A stretch of 64,000 nt of DNA, from NCBI GenBank assembly GCA_024516035.1, contig CM044955.1:16050079-16114078 (forward strand), in the 5' to 3' direction. Below, in pieces: positions 11,701 through 22,943 of the stretch. The translations under genes and the position numbers were made by a program. Within the stretch, counting starts at the first letter, position 1; each line of letters begins with the position of its first letter. Origin of the DNA: Bactericera cockerelli. Its lineage: Eukaryota; Arthropoda; Insecta; Hemiptera; Triozidae. The notes under the pieces are model-generated. The model was not told the origin of the DNA and did not search any database. It worked only from the letters and a program-made list of their open reading frames with translations.

Positions 11701-11949
11701 GACCGGTTCTACGGATCTTGAAAAACACCTAAAAAACATGAAACCGGGGATTGGGAACGTTAGTTCTAAAAGAATTCGTCAAATTAACGCTCGTGCAGTA
11801 AATCGAGGGTTTTGACACCCCGGTTTGGCGCGCAAATCCCTCGATTTACTGCACTAGCGCTAATTTGACGAAACTTTTTGGAAAGTTAACGTTCCCAATC
11901 CCCGGTTTCGTGTTTTTTTAGGTGTTTTTCAAGATCCGTAGACCCGGTC
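11701..11949. mobile_element. Fold-back (palindromic) MITE, about 250 bp
   Basis: The arms (about 11701-11811 and 11837-11949) are reverse complements over most of their length. The outer ends match (GACCGGTTCTACGGATCTTG against the complement of CAAGATCCGTAGACCCGGTC), as do the inner CCTCGATTTACTGCA segments. About 25 bp lie between the arms. No ORF is present. I could not fix a target-site duplication, so the superfamily is unknown. Confidence 0.88.
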
Positions 11950-12224
11950 AATGATGTCATTTTCTCTGAATAAACTTACCACTAGGCTGCAAAGGATGAC
12001 ACGTAAATTATAGAAGAGCTTGGAATGAAAAGAACATACATACCTGAAACAATGAAAAGAGAAGATGAAATTAGCAATCATTTCCAAGATACAAAAAAAA
12101 AAAACAAAAAATTGATAGTGTAAGTAAACAGTTAATTTGATATTGTTATAAGAAAATAGATGCATAATTTGTTCTTCGAGTTCATCAGGTTTTAAAAAAC
12201 GTCTTTGCCAATTCAGATCGATTT

Positions 12225-12385
12225 ACCGACCTCAGTAGCTTGTTCGATAAGGCGGCAGACTTGTACCCTGGAGGTCGGTAGTTCAAGTCCCGGTTCCAGC
12301 GTGGATTTAGTAAAGCTAGTTTGAGTAGTTGTGCTACCACGTAGGTGATTAACACAAATATGATAACGATTTGTTTGAGTAATCG
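12225..12385 (+). mobile_element. tRNA-derived SINE, family S1
   Basis: The head is ACCTCAGTAGCTTGTTCGAT with AAGGCGGCAGACTTGTA and a B-box-like GTTCAAGTCCC. The body TTTGAGTAGTTGTG and the end TGATTAACACAAATATGATA are shared with the other S1 copies. Confidence 0.82.
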
Positions 12386-14035
12386 GTCAGACATAATGAC
12401 ATTTTGCGCTTAGAATTTAGCCGGAATCAGCAGATTGTAACACTTTTTGTTAATAACAAAATGACCTACGTATTTTCATGCTAAATGCCAGTTGAATTAA
12501 TTCTCCACGCGATTTATTTATCTAATTGGTCAATTTATCTCCCGTCCGTTTATCTCTTAGCTTCTTTTTATCTCTCCTAGTCGTCCTGTTTATTTCAAAA
12601 TTCTCTTCACAGTCCAATTGCGCCTTCTAAGAAGCCCCGCTTACACTTTCTCAATGATGACTGACCCGCCCTCAACTCCTACCTATAACTCATGTTGTTA
12701 CACAGAACTTGATAAATCCGTATGAGCTCATTCATATTTATAAAAAAGTTCATAAAGTTAACTGATTTAAATGAACTTCTGAGCCATGCGGAACGCTTTT
12801 AGAAAGAAATCAAAACACAAACAAGGAAGATAGTACAAATCAACTATCATCTTGTTGACTAGGCGCATTCTAGTACTTCTTGACTAGAATAAATTAAAAC
12901 TTTTGGACCGTGGCGAGAAGCAGTATACGGACTAAATTTTCACACGTAGATATGCATAGACATAGATGGATAAGTCCAAGAATGTAGGTGTTGTTGTAGT
13001 AACCAGCTTGGTTACAGCTGGGGGGAGTGATGGTCTCCAAGAGTTGAAAAGTTGACTCTTCCAGAACCACATATTTCTCTGTGCTCAACAATCGTGAGAT
13101 CTCCGGCTTTTTCTGCCTTTAAAACCTTGGGAAACTGCAAGTGCTTGTCTTTTTAGGGTTGTTTAGTTTTTCTCTTTTTAAGGTCCTCTAGCGAGACACT
13201 GGTCTTCTCCCTGTTTAACAACCCCAGCATGACAAGTATGTAGAATAGTTAGTTTCAGGTACAGTCATAACGTCATTAGTTAGGGACTTATACTAGTGGA
13301 TTTCTGGATTAAAAAAAGATATTTACGCGCTCGTATTTTTACGAATGCAAATCTCTGACTTCCATCTCCACATGCAATAAAAATGCGGCATCGATGCCGA
13401 AGAAAAAGAAACAGACCATACAATGATGTAACTAAACCAACAGCTCAGAAACTCCGGAACCGACAGTCAACAACGCGTTGAGGAAATCTAATTAAGACCA
13501 GTCACATCGAGTCCCGGATAGTTACGAAAAAGTCTCTTCGAACCTAAACCTGAACCAAACCCTAACCGCTCAATTCAGAACCCCGGAACCGTCAATCAAC
13601 AGACGAGGAAATCAAATTAGGGGCCGTCAATTGCTTACCGCTTCCCGGCCATCCAGGACAGTTACGGCAATAGTTTCGACTCAACTGTCGTAATTTAGTC
13701 GCGTTCGGTGAGACCCTAAGAGAGACAAGTCCCTCGTAATTAATTAGGTATTATTCTTTTAACATGTTCCTCAGATTGAGGGTCTAAAAGGAAACTTATG
13801 TTTCTGGAGAAGGCACAGTGACAAGTGAGAGAGAAAGAGAGGTGAGTGAGAAGGATGAAGACACATGAGGGATATACCGGATGGGCTCTTCAGTAACGAG
13901 ATTTTTGACAGTACATATATGTATTTCATTCATATTTCATTTTATTAAATGAAATAGTACTGACATATTTAAATATAACATTATTGCATTCCTATAGTAT
14001 GAACCTTATAACAAATAGTACATATTTCGGTTGAT
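12386..14035. other. Gene-free stretch with a dispersed repeat and a diverged tandem duplication
   Basis: No coding region is supported. About 12985-13200 holds a dispersed repeat also found at 47.46-47.66 kb (shared TGATGGTCTCCA and GAACCACATATTTCT). About 13447-13690 contains two diverged tandem copies of a roughly 120-bp unit (CGGAACCG-CAGTCAAC, GAGGAAATC-AATTA and GGACAGTTACG-type landmarks repeat). Confidence 0.55.
12985..13200 (+). repeat. Dispersed repeat R10, copy 1
   Basis: It shares ordered landmarks with 47461-47660: GTTGTTGT, TGATGGTCTCCA, AACCACATATTTCT, CTTAAGAAACTGC/TGGGAAACTGC and CTCTAGCGAGA/CTTCTAGCAAGA. Its nature is unknown. Confidence 0.65.
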
Positions 14036-14248
14036 TTATTTATTTTATTTTATTTATTTTTTTTTTATTTATACAACAAAATACGGGCGGACCCATTGCT
14101 AACTATACAATAATTAGTTCCTAGCTATAAAAAACCTATTGAAGTATAAAACTAAAAAATATTCAGGTAATAACTAATTAATATTAAAACTAAAAATGGT
14201 GAAAAAAATCAATATGTGGTAGGTGAAGTTGTATGAGGTGGAAGAAAG

Positions 14249-16600
14249 TTAGTAGTTAAGATCAGGATGTTTAGAAAAGAAATCCTTTATGTCACTGAGA
14301 GACACTGTGAAATAGTCCATATGTTCTGAGTATGAGTTGGCGGACCTTTGAAGTCGTATTAATGGTGAATTTTGAAGGTAGTTAGATCTAACAAAGGGTG
14401 GACGAAAAGGAAGAACTTGACGAGTGCCAGCGTGGCCAGGAACATTAATATTGATGGAAGAAAGTAAATCTGGAGAATTGATTTTACAGTGTAGGATGCC
14501 ATGGAGTGTGATGATATCATACATTGCCCTCCGTGTATGTAAAGGCAGAAGATTTAGTGCATTTTCAACGGTTGCATAGGATTCATCAGGAGTTCTCATT
14601 TTAATTGCCAAAGTTTTGAGTGCTCTATGTTGAATTTGTTCTATTCTTGCGGAGGTATATTTATAGGATGGATTCCATACAGTAGACGAAAATTCAAGTG
14701 TACTTCTCACAAGTGAACAATAAAGAATTTTAAATGAAAGAACATCCTGGAAGTCTCTAGATGACCGGGTTACAAATCCAAGAACTTTTGACGCCTTGGC
14801 GCATATAGCATCAATATGGGAATTAAAGGAAAGACTGCTATCAAAGAGTACGCCAAGATCCCTTACACATGAGGTCCTAAGAATTGGAGTATTATCGAGG
14901 TAGTATGTAAATACTAAGGGTGTACGAGAGCGAGTAAAAGAGATGACATTACATTTTAAGGGATTTATTGCTAGAAGATTAGAGTCGAACCAATTTTTAA
15001 TATCATGAAGAGCATTTTGGAGAATGTAGTAATCATCTTCTGATTTTATACTACGAAAAAGTTTTATATCGTCACAGAATAAAAGGAACTGAATATCATG
15101 TCTAGACAGACAATCAAATACATCGTTTATGAACAACAGGAAGAGAATAGGACCAAGATGAGAACCCTGAGGGACACCGGAAGACACAGTGAAAGAGCGC
15201 GAAATCTCAGAGTCAACTCTAACCATTGAGCACCTCTCTGAAAGATAGCTAGAAAACCATAGGAGCATAGAACCGGATATTCCATAAGAAGAGAGTTTGT
15301 CTAGAAGAAGCCTATGGTTTACCCGATCAAAAGCTTTGGTGAGATCAAGATATAGAGAGTCTACTTGTGAAGAGGATATGTGACCTGAAATATAATTAAG
15401 ATATTCTAGAAGATTTGAAGAAACAGACTTGGAGGGTAAATATCCATGCTGATTTTGAATAATAAGAGGATTGATGAATGGAAGAATTTTTTCAAGAACG
15501 ATAGCTTCAAATAGTTTTGGAATAGTTGAGAGAATAGTGATGGGCCTATAGTTGATGACTTCATTACGACCAGTCTCTTTCTTAGGAACAGGAGTAATAA
15601 AAGAGCTTTTCCAAGCAGCTGGAAAAACGCCTTTTTCAAGAGACAGATTGAAAAGGTAACAGAGAGGTTCAGCAAGAGAATTACGACAGTTTTTGAGAAA
15701 TATCGGTGGGATTCCATCAGGGCCCATGCCTTTATAGATTTTTAAGGACTTGAGTTTAGTATAAACATCAGTGCGTGAAACAGAACAATCAAACAAATGC
15801 TGACAAGATTCAAACTCAAAAGATGGAGAACAAACAGGAACATCGGCATATGCTGAAGAAAAATGTTGGACAAAGAGATCAGCGGAAGAAACAGAGGAAG
15901 AAGATTGGACACCATTATATCTGAGGACACTGGGAAGAGAAGAGCCACCACGAAGATTCTTATTGAAGCGCCAAAAATAACGAGGGTTATCCTTGATGTT
16001 GCGAACGACAGAATCCATGTAAGTCCTGTAACAACGAGCAGAAACATCCTTACATAAAGACCTAAGGTTGCGGAAGTGATGATAAACATTCGGATTTCTG
16101 GAAGTTTTATAAAGCTTATGAACTGCTTTTTTTTCAATTATCAGATATTTTAAGAAAGGAGAGTACCAAGTTGGAAAATTGTCACGTTTAAAATGAAAAG
16201 ATGGAACAAAAACTTTGATGACATCAGAAAGAAAAACATTGAAGAGGTTTACACTGAAATTGACGTCAGAAGAAACTAAATATGATTTCCAGTCAAAGTT
16301 TGAAAATATATTATTGATAATGTCATACGGAGCTTTTTTGAAATTGATACCACCAAATTCGTTACTAGTAGCAAGATTCAAAGAAGAGAGAGAAACAGTG
16401 ACAGTGAGAGGAGGATGATGGTCATCTACTGGAAGAAAAGATTCTGCATGCTCAACAGAGATGTCATCAAGGAGACCAGAGGCCAGAACAAGATCTAAAG
16501 TTCTGTCGTTTGCATTTCTAATGAAGCACAGCTGATGCAGATCAAGAAAGGCAGTTTGGTCAAGAAAAGTCGAGCTACGTGGTGTTGTGCTAACAGATTG
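14249..16600 (-). CDS. LINE ORF2 fragment: endonuclease C-terminus plus complete reverse transcriptase
   Basis: The frame is open from just after a TAA (16601-16603) to the stop at 14249, with no genuine ATG near its 5' end, as expected for a truncated copy. It starts inside the endonuclease: RTLDLVLASG and DDHHPPL are the terminal endonuclease motifs. The RT core has VINYRPITILSTIPKLFE, NQHGYLPSKS, motif A LYLDLTKAFDRVNH, motif B SSGVPQGSHLGPILF and motif C LLFCDDIKLF. Cys replaces the more common Ala in the FADD box, but both catalytic Asp residues are present. The thumb and C-terminal region run to HPDLNY. The frame is intact over about 780 codons, so the insertion is probably fairly young. 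Confidence 0.9.
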   Translation of the reverse strand, partial: QSVSTTPRSSTFLDQTAFLDLHQLCFIRNANDRTLDLVLASGLLDDISVEHAESFLPVDDHHPPLTVTVSLSSLNLATSNEFGGINFKKAPYDIINNIFSNFDWKSYLVSSDVNFSVNLFNVFLSDVIKVFVPSFHFKRDNFPTWYSPFLKYLIIEKKAVHKLYKTSRNPNVYHHFRNLRSLCKDVSARCYRTYMDSVVRNIKDNPRYFWRFNKNLRGGSSLPSVLRYNGVQSSSSVSSADLFVQHFSSAYADVPVCSPSFEFESCQHLFDCSVSRTDVYTKLKSLKIYKGMGPDGIPPIFLKNCRNSLAEPLCYLFNLSLEKGVFPAAWKSSFITPVPKKETGRNEVINYRPITILSTIPKLFEAIVLEKILPFINPLIIQNQHGYLPSKSVSSNLLEYLNYISGHISSSQVDSLYLDLTKAFDRVNHRLLLDKLSSYGISGSMLLWFSSYLSERCSMVRVDSEISRSFTVSSGVPQGSHLGPILFLLFINDVFDCLSRHDIQFLLFCDDIKLFRSIKSEDDYYILQNALHDIKNWFDSNLLAINPLKCNVISFTRSRTPLVFTYYLDNTPILRTSCVRDLGVLFDSSLSFNSHIDAICAKASKVLGFVTRSSRDFQDVLSFKILYCSLVRSTLEFSSTVWNPSYKYTSARIEQIQHRALKTLAIKMRTPDESYATVENALNLLPLHTRRAMYDIITLHGILHCKINSPDLLSSININVPGHAGTRQVLPFRPPFVRSNYLQNSPLIRLQRSANSYSEHMDYFTVSLSDIKDFFSKHPDLNY

Positions 16601-16610
16601 TTAGCACAAC
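16584..16610. repeat. Palindrome at LINE 5' junction
   Basis: Two perfect 12-bp arms, GTTGTGCTAACA and TGTTAGCACAAC, are separated by GAT. They lie exactly where the LINE reading frame and homology stop. Confidence 0.9.
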
Positions 16611-19600
16611 ATTTGATTTTGTACAGTAATCTTGTTATAGTTTAAAAAAAAAAACCATTTTCAATTTTCCTTGTCAACAGTATGATATGGGCTGATGCGG
16701 AATGGATCGTGAGGTCTTTTCAAGCCTTTTCTTGTCTCTAATTCAAACCTCTTGAGGCCACCTCTGAAAGTTAAACGCTTGGGGATCTAGAAATGTATGT
16801 TAATTATGTAAAACAATACAATAATAAGTATACACAGAAAAATGAGAACTTGTACAATTTCAATAAATAAATTGAAATTAAGAATCGAACTTCTAGCAAG
16901 GCTTTGCTAATCGATAAGGTGCTAAAATTTGGTTTTAACCAGTCATGGAACCAGAATGAATGTCCAATATTAGTGCCCAAGAAAACACACGAAAACAAAA
17001 GGAAAAAATCCCCTCAGGTTTCGGAGTCACCTTGTATGCTTTAAGATGTGTTGTGGTGTACAGAAGAAATTTTTCACACCGGAAATAGACAATGAAGACC
17101 CAGCCGAGAGGGTAGAAGAATCCTGAATGTGAACCCGGGGATAACATCGGAGGCACAATATGGTATCCTTAGAGCTAAAACCAAACTCGTGTTTCCTCTG
17201 GTTCCTAACTAGATTCTACAGAAGGGCTATTCTGAAGTATGTTTGTGTCTCCCTGGATTGTTTTTTCAATTTATCTATGATGTGTACCAATAAAGCAAAA
17301 AATGAAGCTTTATTTAGACTTTGAAGGATAAACAGAAAGTTCCATATATATTTTTTTAATATGTCTAACGAGTTGTAGTACCAACAAAGAAAAAAGTCTC
17401 CTGAAAGTCCTGGCTTTGATGGCTTTCCACCACTTATTAAAATTCTTCTAATTCACTTTTTGATATCACGTACATAATTGTAACTACGGCATTATGGTAA
17501 ATTATGTAGTTGTAGCTACTCTTTCCAGGGTTGTGGACTCTTTGTCACAAAATAAATAAATTGGCACTTGAGCACAATACTGTACATAACTTTGCTACTG
17601 AGACTCCATTCTATTTACTCTCGACGGCAAATATTTGCTTGTATATATTAACTCATATTTGCCCAGTTTAAACACTCGCATGCTAAAGAACAATCAAGGA
17701 CGAAAATCGATAATTCTTAGTCTTTCCAGTTTCTGTCATATATTTATTTCTGATGATTTAATACGTAATACATCACAGATTATGTCATTTTTTATACAGG
17801 GTTGGATATGTAAGAGACATTATAAAAAAAAAAAAAAAAAAAAAAATCGGTGCGAGAAAAATAACGATATCTTGAAAATCCTAGATATAGACCTTGGAGA
17901 TCTGCGATCAGGTTAATTAACTTACTATTCACGGACTTCACTTACATTGGACAGTATAATTTGGTCAGCTTTCAAAATGTCCTACACCTTTTTTGGACCG
18001 ACGGTCTACCGAAAGTCTACACTACAAGTTATCAGTGTTAGTCATAAGGGTTACATTAAAAAAAAATTCATGTCACAATCTCTTGTATTTGTTAACCGAA
18101 AACAAACCACCGAACTCCAGGTTACGAGTCCAGAGTCCGCTGCTTTGTCAAACGCATTACTGAGGTCGGTCTCTATAATAATGGCCTGAAGTGTCCATGT
18201 ATTAGGTATCGTATTGATGCATTCAGGCCATAAAAATCCATTTGAAAGGAATACGTCATAGGTCCTTCCTTCGGATATTTAAACAAAACAATTCCTGGAA
18301 AGTCTCGATAGTCTAAACAAGAATCAACATTTCCTGCGCTCTATCATTACAAATTACAACGCGTTTCCGGTCATTCATAATTTAATGCCTACGAATGAAT
18401 ATTCCGATAGTTTTCAATCGTTGGGAAGTAATAAATAAATTCTGGTGTAATTTAGAACTCTGATTAATTCAGGTTGGGAGCCTGAAGGCTTAATGGGAAC
18501 TTTGAAAGAGTTCCACCCATCGGGTCCATTCAGTTAAAGACGGGACTGTCTAGGAGTTCTTGACCCTTTGAAGACCAGTACGAGCCTCTCATTTCAGGAA
18601 TCTGAATTGACAATACCAGCGTCCGAACTATGAAATAGGATTAAATATCAAGGATTTGTTAATTCAAGCACTATCACTTGACCATTGATTGATATAAATG
18701 CGCTGTGTTCAGTTGAAATTCCCACCATAGGGCAAGTTAGGGAAACTGTAGGATTAGTATGTCAATCTAATCCTGTTTCATAATGACTCATGTGCTTGTA
18801 ATCTACACAGAAACTCTGTGTATGAGGTAAAATAACCTTTTTATCAGAGTAACCTGGATATAAGAGAAAAAATTCCCGTCCCCTTGAGTCCTCTTATATC
18901 CAGGTCCTACTGTATCTGGATAGTTTATGTAAGAAAAAAAATCAGTTTCTAAACTTACAAGGAACCCCAAGACCCTCTGGACATCATTGGGTTAATAATA
19001 ATAGTTATGAATCTTTAATAATCCTTCCTTACATCTTCAATACCTAAACGATTCCATTCATCAGCCGTGTAGAATATTGATTCCATTCTTACACTTGGAA
19101 GTAAATAATATGATATGCAACTTTCTCTAATTGTCTGGTAAATTTCGACAGTAACATATCACAATAGAATTCGCACATGCCAATGTAATTTGATAGAAGA
19201 AGCAAAAAGATGGACCATCTTGAATTACCATTAGTAAGTAGTTCATTGATTAGGATGATCACAGTCAAACCAGGATGAGTAGATACTCAAGGGACTGGCA
19301 ATATTTTTCTGCTAATAGAAGTTTCCTCCTAAAATGAGTTTTTTTCAAAACAGGAAACCTCCATAAGGACCACGAGATTTTTTCTCAGTTTATCCAGGTT
19401 TCCTGTTTACAAATTTCCTGTTAATTCCATGTTCGATTATAATACTATTTTTTTAGACCATTTAAATAAATAAGAACATCTTTATACTGGTTGAGATCCA
19501 AAATCCGACTCGGTCAGAATTCCCCCAGTTATTTACAAGATACCAATCCTATAGCCGGGTCAAGATGCACATGGCTATTAGAAAGCAGACAAGACCTTTC

Positions 19601-19689
19601 CACCAATCAAAAGGCTCGTAGTCCACTGTGATTGGTTGAAACTCCTTCCCTGCTTTCAGCTAGTAGCCAGCATGAGTATCTTGATCAGC
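16611..19689. other. Gene-free stretch
   Basis: I recognise no coding exon. It contains an A run (17824-17846), an inverted-repeat relic near 18850-18915 (CTGGATATAAGAGAA against CTCTTATATCCAG, then TACTGTA) resembling pogo-like MITE ends, and a similar relic near 19340-19420. Confidence 0.5.
17824..17846. repeat. Poly(A) run of 23
   Basis: An uninterrupted A tract. It may be the tail of an old retro-insertion, but I recognise no body upstream. Confidence 0.85.
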
Positions 19690-19840
19690 CGAGAGGTAGC
19701 GGGTTCGAAACCCATCAGCCGGGACATGACAAGTGAACCTCCCATTTGTATTTTTGACATGTCTTGGGCTTACTGCTGGAATAATGGGACTCATTAGTCC
19801 TAGTCAGGCAGTAAAAATAAGGCGATATTATTGTTAATTC
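19690..19840 (+). mobile_element. S2 SINE, 5'-incomplete
   Basis: It starts at the B box (GGGTTCGAAACCC) and continues through GCCGGGACATGACAAGT, TGTCTTGGGCTTACTGC and ATAAGGCGATATT, matching S2. The A-box half is missing or rearranged. Confidence 0.8.
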
Positions 19841-19866
19841 GTCACATCATTCTCCTTTTCTCCTCA

Positions 19867-20085
19867 AATGACTTCCGAGGGCCAAATTATGAAACAGTAT
19901 TTTTATTATGAAACAGGCCAAATTATTCAATCTAAGTGGACACTATCCTTTAACACGCCCTTTGGTGGGAATATTAACCAATCACAGCAAAATCTAGTCA
20001 GCTGATAGTGTCACAGCGTCTGAGTCAGCTCATAGAGTCCACTTAGATCTAATACTTTTTCATAATTCGATCCTGAGGCCAAATT
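19867..20085. mobile_element. Harbinger-like MITE, copy 1
   Basis: It begins GGGCCAAATTATGAAACAG and ends with TTCATAATTCGATCC, the diverged complement. Internal text (TAAGTGGACACTATCC, CCAATCACAG) is shared with the other copies. It is tandem with the next copy. Confidence 0.7.
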
Positions 20086-20214
20086 ATAGAGAACAGGATA
20101 AGCCAGACTGTCTCTCAACTCGGCCTAAGTGCTCTGTGATTGGTTGAAACTCCGACTTAAGGGCGTGTCTGGCTTATCTTAACTTTAATCCTGTTTCATA
20201 ATTTGATCCTGAAA
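20086..20214. mobile_element. Harbinger-like MITE, copy 2
   Basis: The ends GGCCAAATTATAG and CATAATTTGATCC flank the shared internal text GATAAGCCAGAC, GTGATTGGTTGAAACTCC, GGGCGTGTCTGGCTTA. Confidence 0.75.
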
Positions 20215-20783
20215 GAGGCAAATTCGGAGATAAACAACTCTATTTTATTACAAGACAACAAATGTGAAAAGGATTCCTTCAGTCTGTATCTCTGCTTCAG
20301 TTCAGACCCTGAAGAGGTCTGGGCGGAGGATGGCTCGAAGATTAGAATGAATCAAAGCCTACAGAAGTTCAGCAGGACTATATTTATGTCCCTCCATTCT
20401 CCCTGCCCAAAACAAAACAACACGAAAAGAGACTTTAATACCAGGCCTATTTAGATCAAATATACAAGCTCTACTTAGATCTAAACTAGTTATTAGCTCT
20501 ACTTAGATCAGAGCGTTGGGTTGGTAGTGGAAACAAATGGTATAGGAACTAATGGATTTGAACATGTGACTCGTGATTGTCATGTTGGTAGTAAGTAGTA
20601 ATGGGTTTTATCCTGTGTAGGATTACTCCGAATTAAAGGATAAGGGAATGTCTTCAGGTTTAGTATCAGGCTTATGGTACACAGTGCCTTGCTACTTAAA
20701 GTAAGCAAACCAATGTACGCACATTTGACTTGGGATTAAATAATTCTGGATCATATATGTATAGCTGAAAGCCTTCAATGGTA

Positions 20784-21235
20784 GACGGTCTGACTAGAGG
20801 ACTGTAAAATGGCAGTAGACAACTGGTCTGGCTGAGGAACTGTAAACAGGGAGTAGACAAGTAGTCTGGCTGAGGGACAATAAACAGGAAATAGACCAGT
20901 AGTCTGACTGGGGGACAATAAACGGGGAGTAGACCAGTAGTCTGGCTGAGGTACTGTAAACAGGGAGTTGACAAGTAGTCTGGCTGAGGGACAATAAACA
21001 GGGAATAGACCAGTAGTCTGACTGGGGGACAATAAACGGGGAGTAGACTAGTAGTCTGGCTGAGGTACTGTAAACGGGGAGTAGACCAGTAGTCTGGCTG
21101 AGGTACTGTAAACAGGGAGTAGACAAGTAGTCTGGCTGAGGGACAATAAACAGGAAATAGACCAGTAGTCTGGCTGGAGGACAATAAACGAGGAGTAGAC
21201 CACCATTCCAACTAGAAGACTATAGAGAGGACTAA
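20784..21235 (+). repeat. 38-bp minisatellite, about 11-12 units
   Basis: Head-to-tail units of 38 bp (landmarks AGTAGACCAGTAGTCTGGCT, then a TGTAAACAGGG or AATAAACAGGG half). Variants alternate in a pattern that suggests higher-order units of several monomers. Because 38 is not a multiple of 3 and the unit lacks stops on the minus strand, all three minus frames stay open, giving spurious serine/leucine-rich ORFs. Confidence 0.95.
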
Positions 21236-22030
21236 ACAGGTAATAAATAAGTAGGCATAATACAACAATCAAGGAGGAAGGTTGACAACTAGAGATAATA
21301 AGATTTGTTTGAGTAGGTACAATAGAATTGTGTAAACTCAGAGTATGTTCTCAAAGTATCAATGATCTTTTAAGTCCAAATTGAACAATAAGGAAGCTGC
21401 ATTTATGATAATTTATCTCTTCTTTCAAAGATTTCAACATGAGTATCGAAGTATATTAGGTCCGGAACTAGCAGCAAACTGTGTAGTCTTATTCACAAGA
21501 TAAATTTGGTGTTCTCTAATCTTTTGTAATTTAAATATCTTCGTAGGTAACAGAGCTTTATGAATTCAAATACCAACCCCTAAAGGACTGTCATTATTTA
21601 AGGACACTAATATCTCCGGGTGTTTACATTATTCTATTATAATAAGAATAACAATAAATAAATATTCTTTACTATCGCTCATTTTCATCACATTCCACAT
21701 CAGTACTTACAAAGTTCCATCAGAACTATCATTAAGCTATGAAATTTCAACATCCTTTAAGCAATTCTATATAACAACAGATGACTCTAAAATTCTAATT
21801 CTCTCATCACAAATAGAAATTTTCTAATCATAGATGTCTGTAGCAGAAGACTAGCTCCGAACTCAATCATCTCATCACGATTGAATAGACTCCTCTCAGT
21901 ACCTAACGATTAGACCCATTCATTGATTGCATCCAATGTTTGTTCAACAATGTCATAATTGTATACTGGATGAACCAATAGAAAAGATTATAGTTATTCC
22001 TCGACATACAGGGTGTATGTCGTGCAATGA
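21236..22030. other. Gene-free stretch
   Basis: AT-rich sequence with no coding region or transposon that I can name. Confidence 0.5.
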
Positions 22031-22478
22031 CTACAGGAGAATACGGTTAACTCGGAATTTTATTCAAGAATGAGAAGCAGCCAGCGTCGATGGCATGTTG
22101 AATGCACCGGTTGCCTTCAGAACACCGAAGTTAAGCGACATCCAGCGAGGTTAAGACTTGGATGGGTGACCATTCAAATTCTAACTCTCGTGACGCTGGC
22201 TTTTCCCGGCCCCACTCAGGCTGGGTGAGGTCAATGTGAGTAGCAGGTTTGTGAGTTTCCTGCGAATGGAGGGTAAAACCCCCGTCGTGATATGACCATG
22301 GCAGTTGAAAGCGACGTTAAACCCCACTTAAAAAAAAAAAAAAAAAAGAATGAGAAGCGTCATTTCGATCGGAACTTCGAGTAAGGAGCGAAGTTCGACA
22401 AGGGCTGAAAAATTTCTTTCGGGTTAATGGGATTTTCAACCTAGCGGAATTTCGATTTAGCGAGATTCTACTGTTTTA
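22031..22478. mobile_element. pogo/Tigger-like MITE interrupted by a SINE
   Basis: The left end ACAGGAGAATACGGTTAA resembles the complement of the right end (ACAGTAGAATCTCGCTAA). Such CAGTAGAA-CTCG ends are characteristic of pogo-type elements. With the SINE removed the MITE is about 170 bp. Family assignment rests on the end motif only. Confidence 0.6.
22080..22345 (+). mobile_element. 5S rRNA-derived SINE (S5), full length with target-site duplication
   Basis: The head is an unmistakable 5S rRNA relative: GCCAGCGTC pairs with the later GACGCTGGC (helix I). CACCGAAGTTAAGCGACATC and CTTGGATGGGTGACC correspond to the box A and box C parts of the 5S internal promoter. A tail (GGCTGGGTGAGGTCAATGTG, GGGTAAAACCCCCGTC) ends in a run of A. 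A 13-bp target-site duplication, AAGAATGAGAAGC, lies at 22066-22078 and 22346-22358. This is a retroposed SINE and not a functional 5S gene. Confidence 0.93.
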
Positions 22479-22844
22479 GTGAATAGAAGGACAATGATTC
22501 AAGTGATTAGTGAATAATAATAGGACAAGTATTCAAATCGTTGTTGTGGTGTGTATGATCATGACCATAGATGTTGACAAGCACTAATAAAAAATAGATA
22601 GATGGATTCAAATCGTTAGTGAACATCATGATAGGTATTAAAGTCCTTAGTGTGTAACTGAGTACTAGTGTTTTATTTGCCTATAGTAGCCAAGGACCAA
22701 AATGAAGCAGAACTTCCGTTTATTCGAATGATCTCTTGTAATGGGACCGATCTTTTTTGAAGTACAAGTTTATTGCAATACTTCCGACAGTTTCGACACC
22801 CAGTAAGATCTCATTGAAATGTGCATAAAGAGAGCGCAAGGCCA

Positions 22845-22848
<4 letters not shown>

Positions 22849-22895
<47 letters not shown>

Positions 22896-22905
22896 GAGAG
22901 AGAGA

Positions 22906-22942
<37 letters not shown>
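22849..22942. repeat. GA dinucleotide microsatellite
   Basis: About 94 bp of (GA)n with two GTGA interruptions. Long ORFs through it on both strands are artefacts. Confidence 0.97.

Positions 22943-22943
<1 letters not shown>

Larger units (their letters stand above)
14036..16610 (-). mobile_element. 5'-truncated non-LTR retrotransposon (Jockey/CR1-like)
   Basis: The minus-strand copy runs from a truncation at about 16600 to an A-rich 3' tail (T-rich on the plus strand, about 14036-14076). A short 3' UTR follows the stop at 14249. There is no RNase H after the RT, which fits Jockey/CR1-type elements. The 5' junction coincides with a short palindrome (16584-16610). Flanking duplications could not be fixed by eye. 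Confidence 0.92.

Noticed and set aside
20696..21272. Several 74-171 residue minus-strand ORFs
   Set aside because: They are all readings of the 38-bp minisatellite, whose unit lacks minus-strand stops; the same peptide words recur in rotated frames.
22080..22200. A functional 5S rRNA gene
   Set aside because: The 5S-like part carries many substitutions and is fused to a SINE tail with poly(A) and a target-site duplication.
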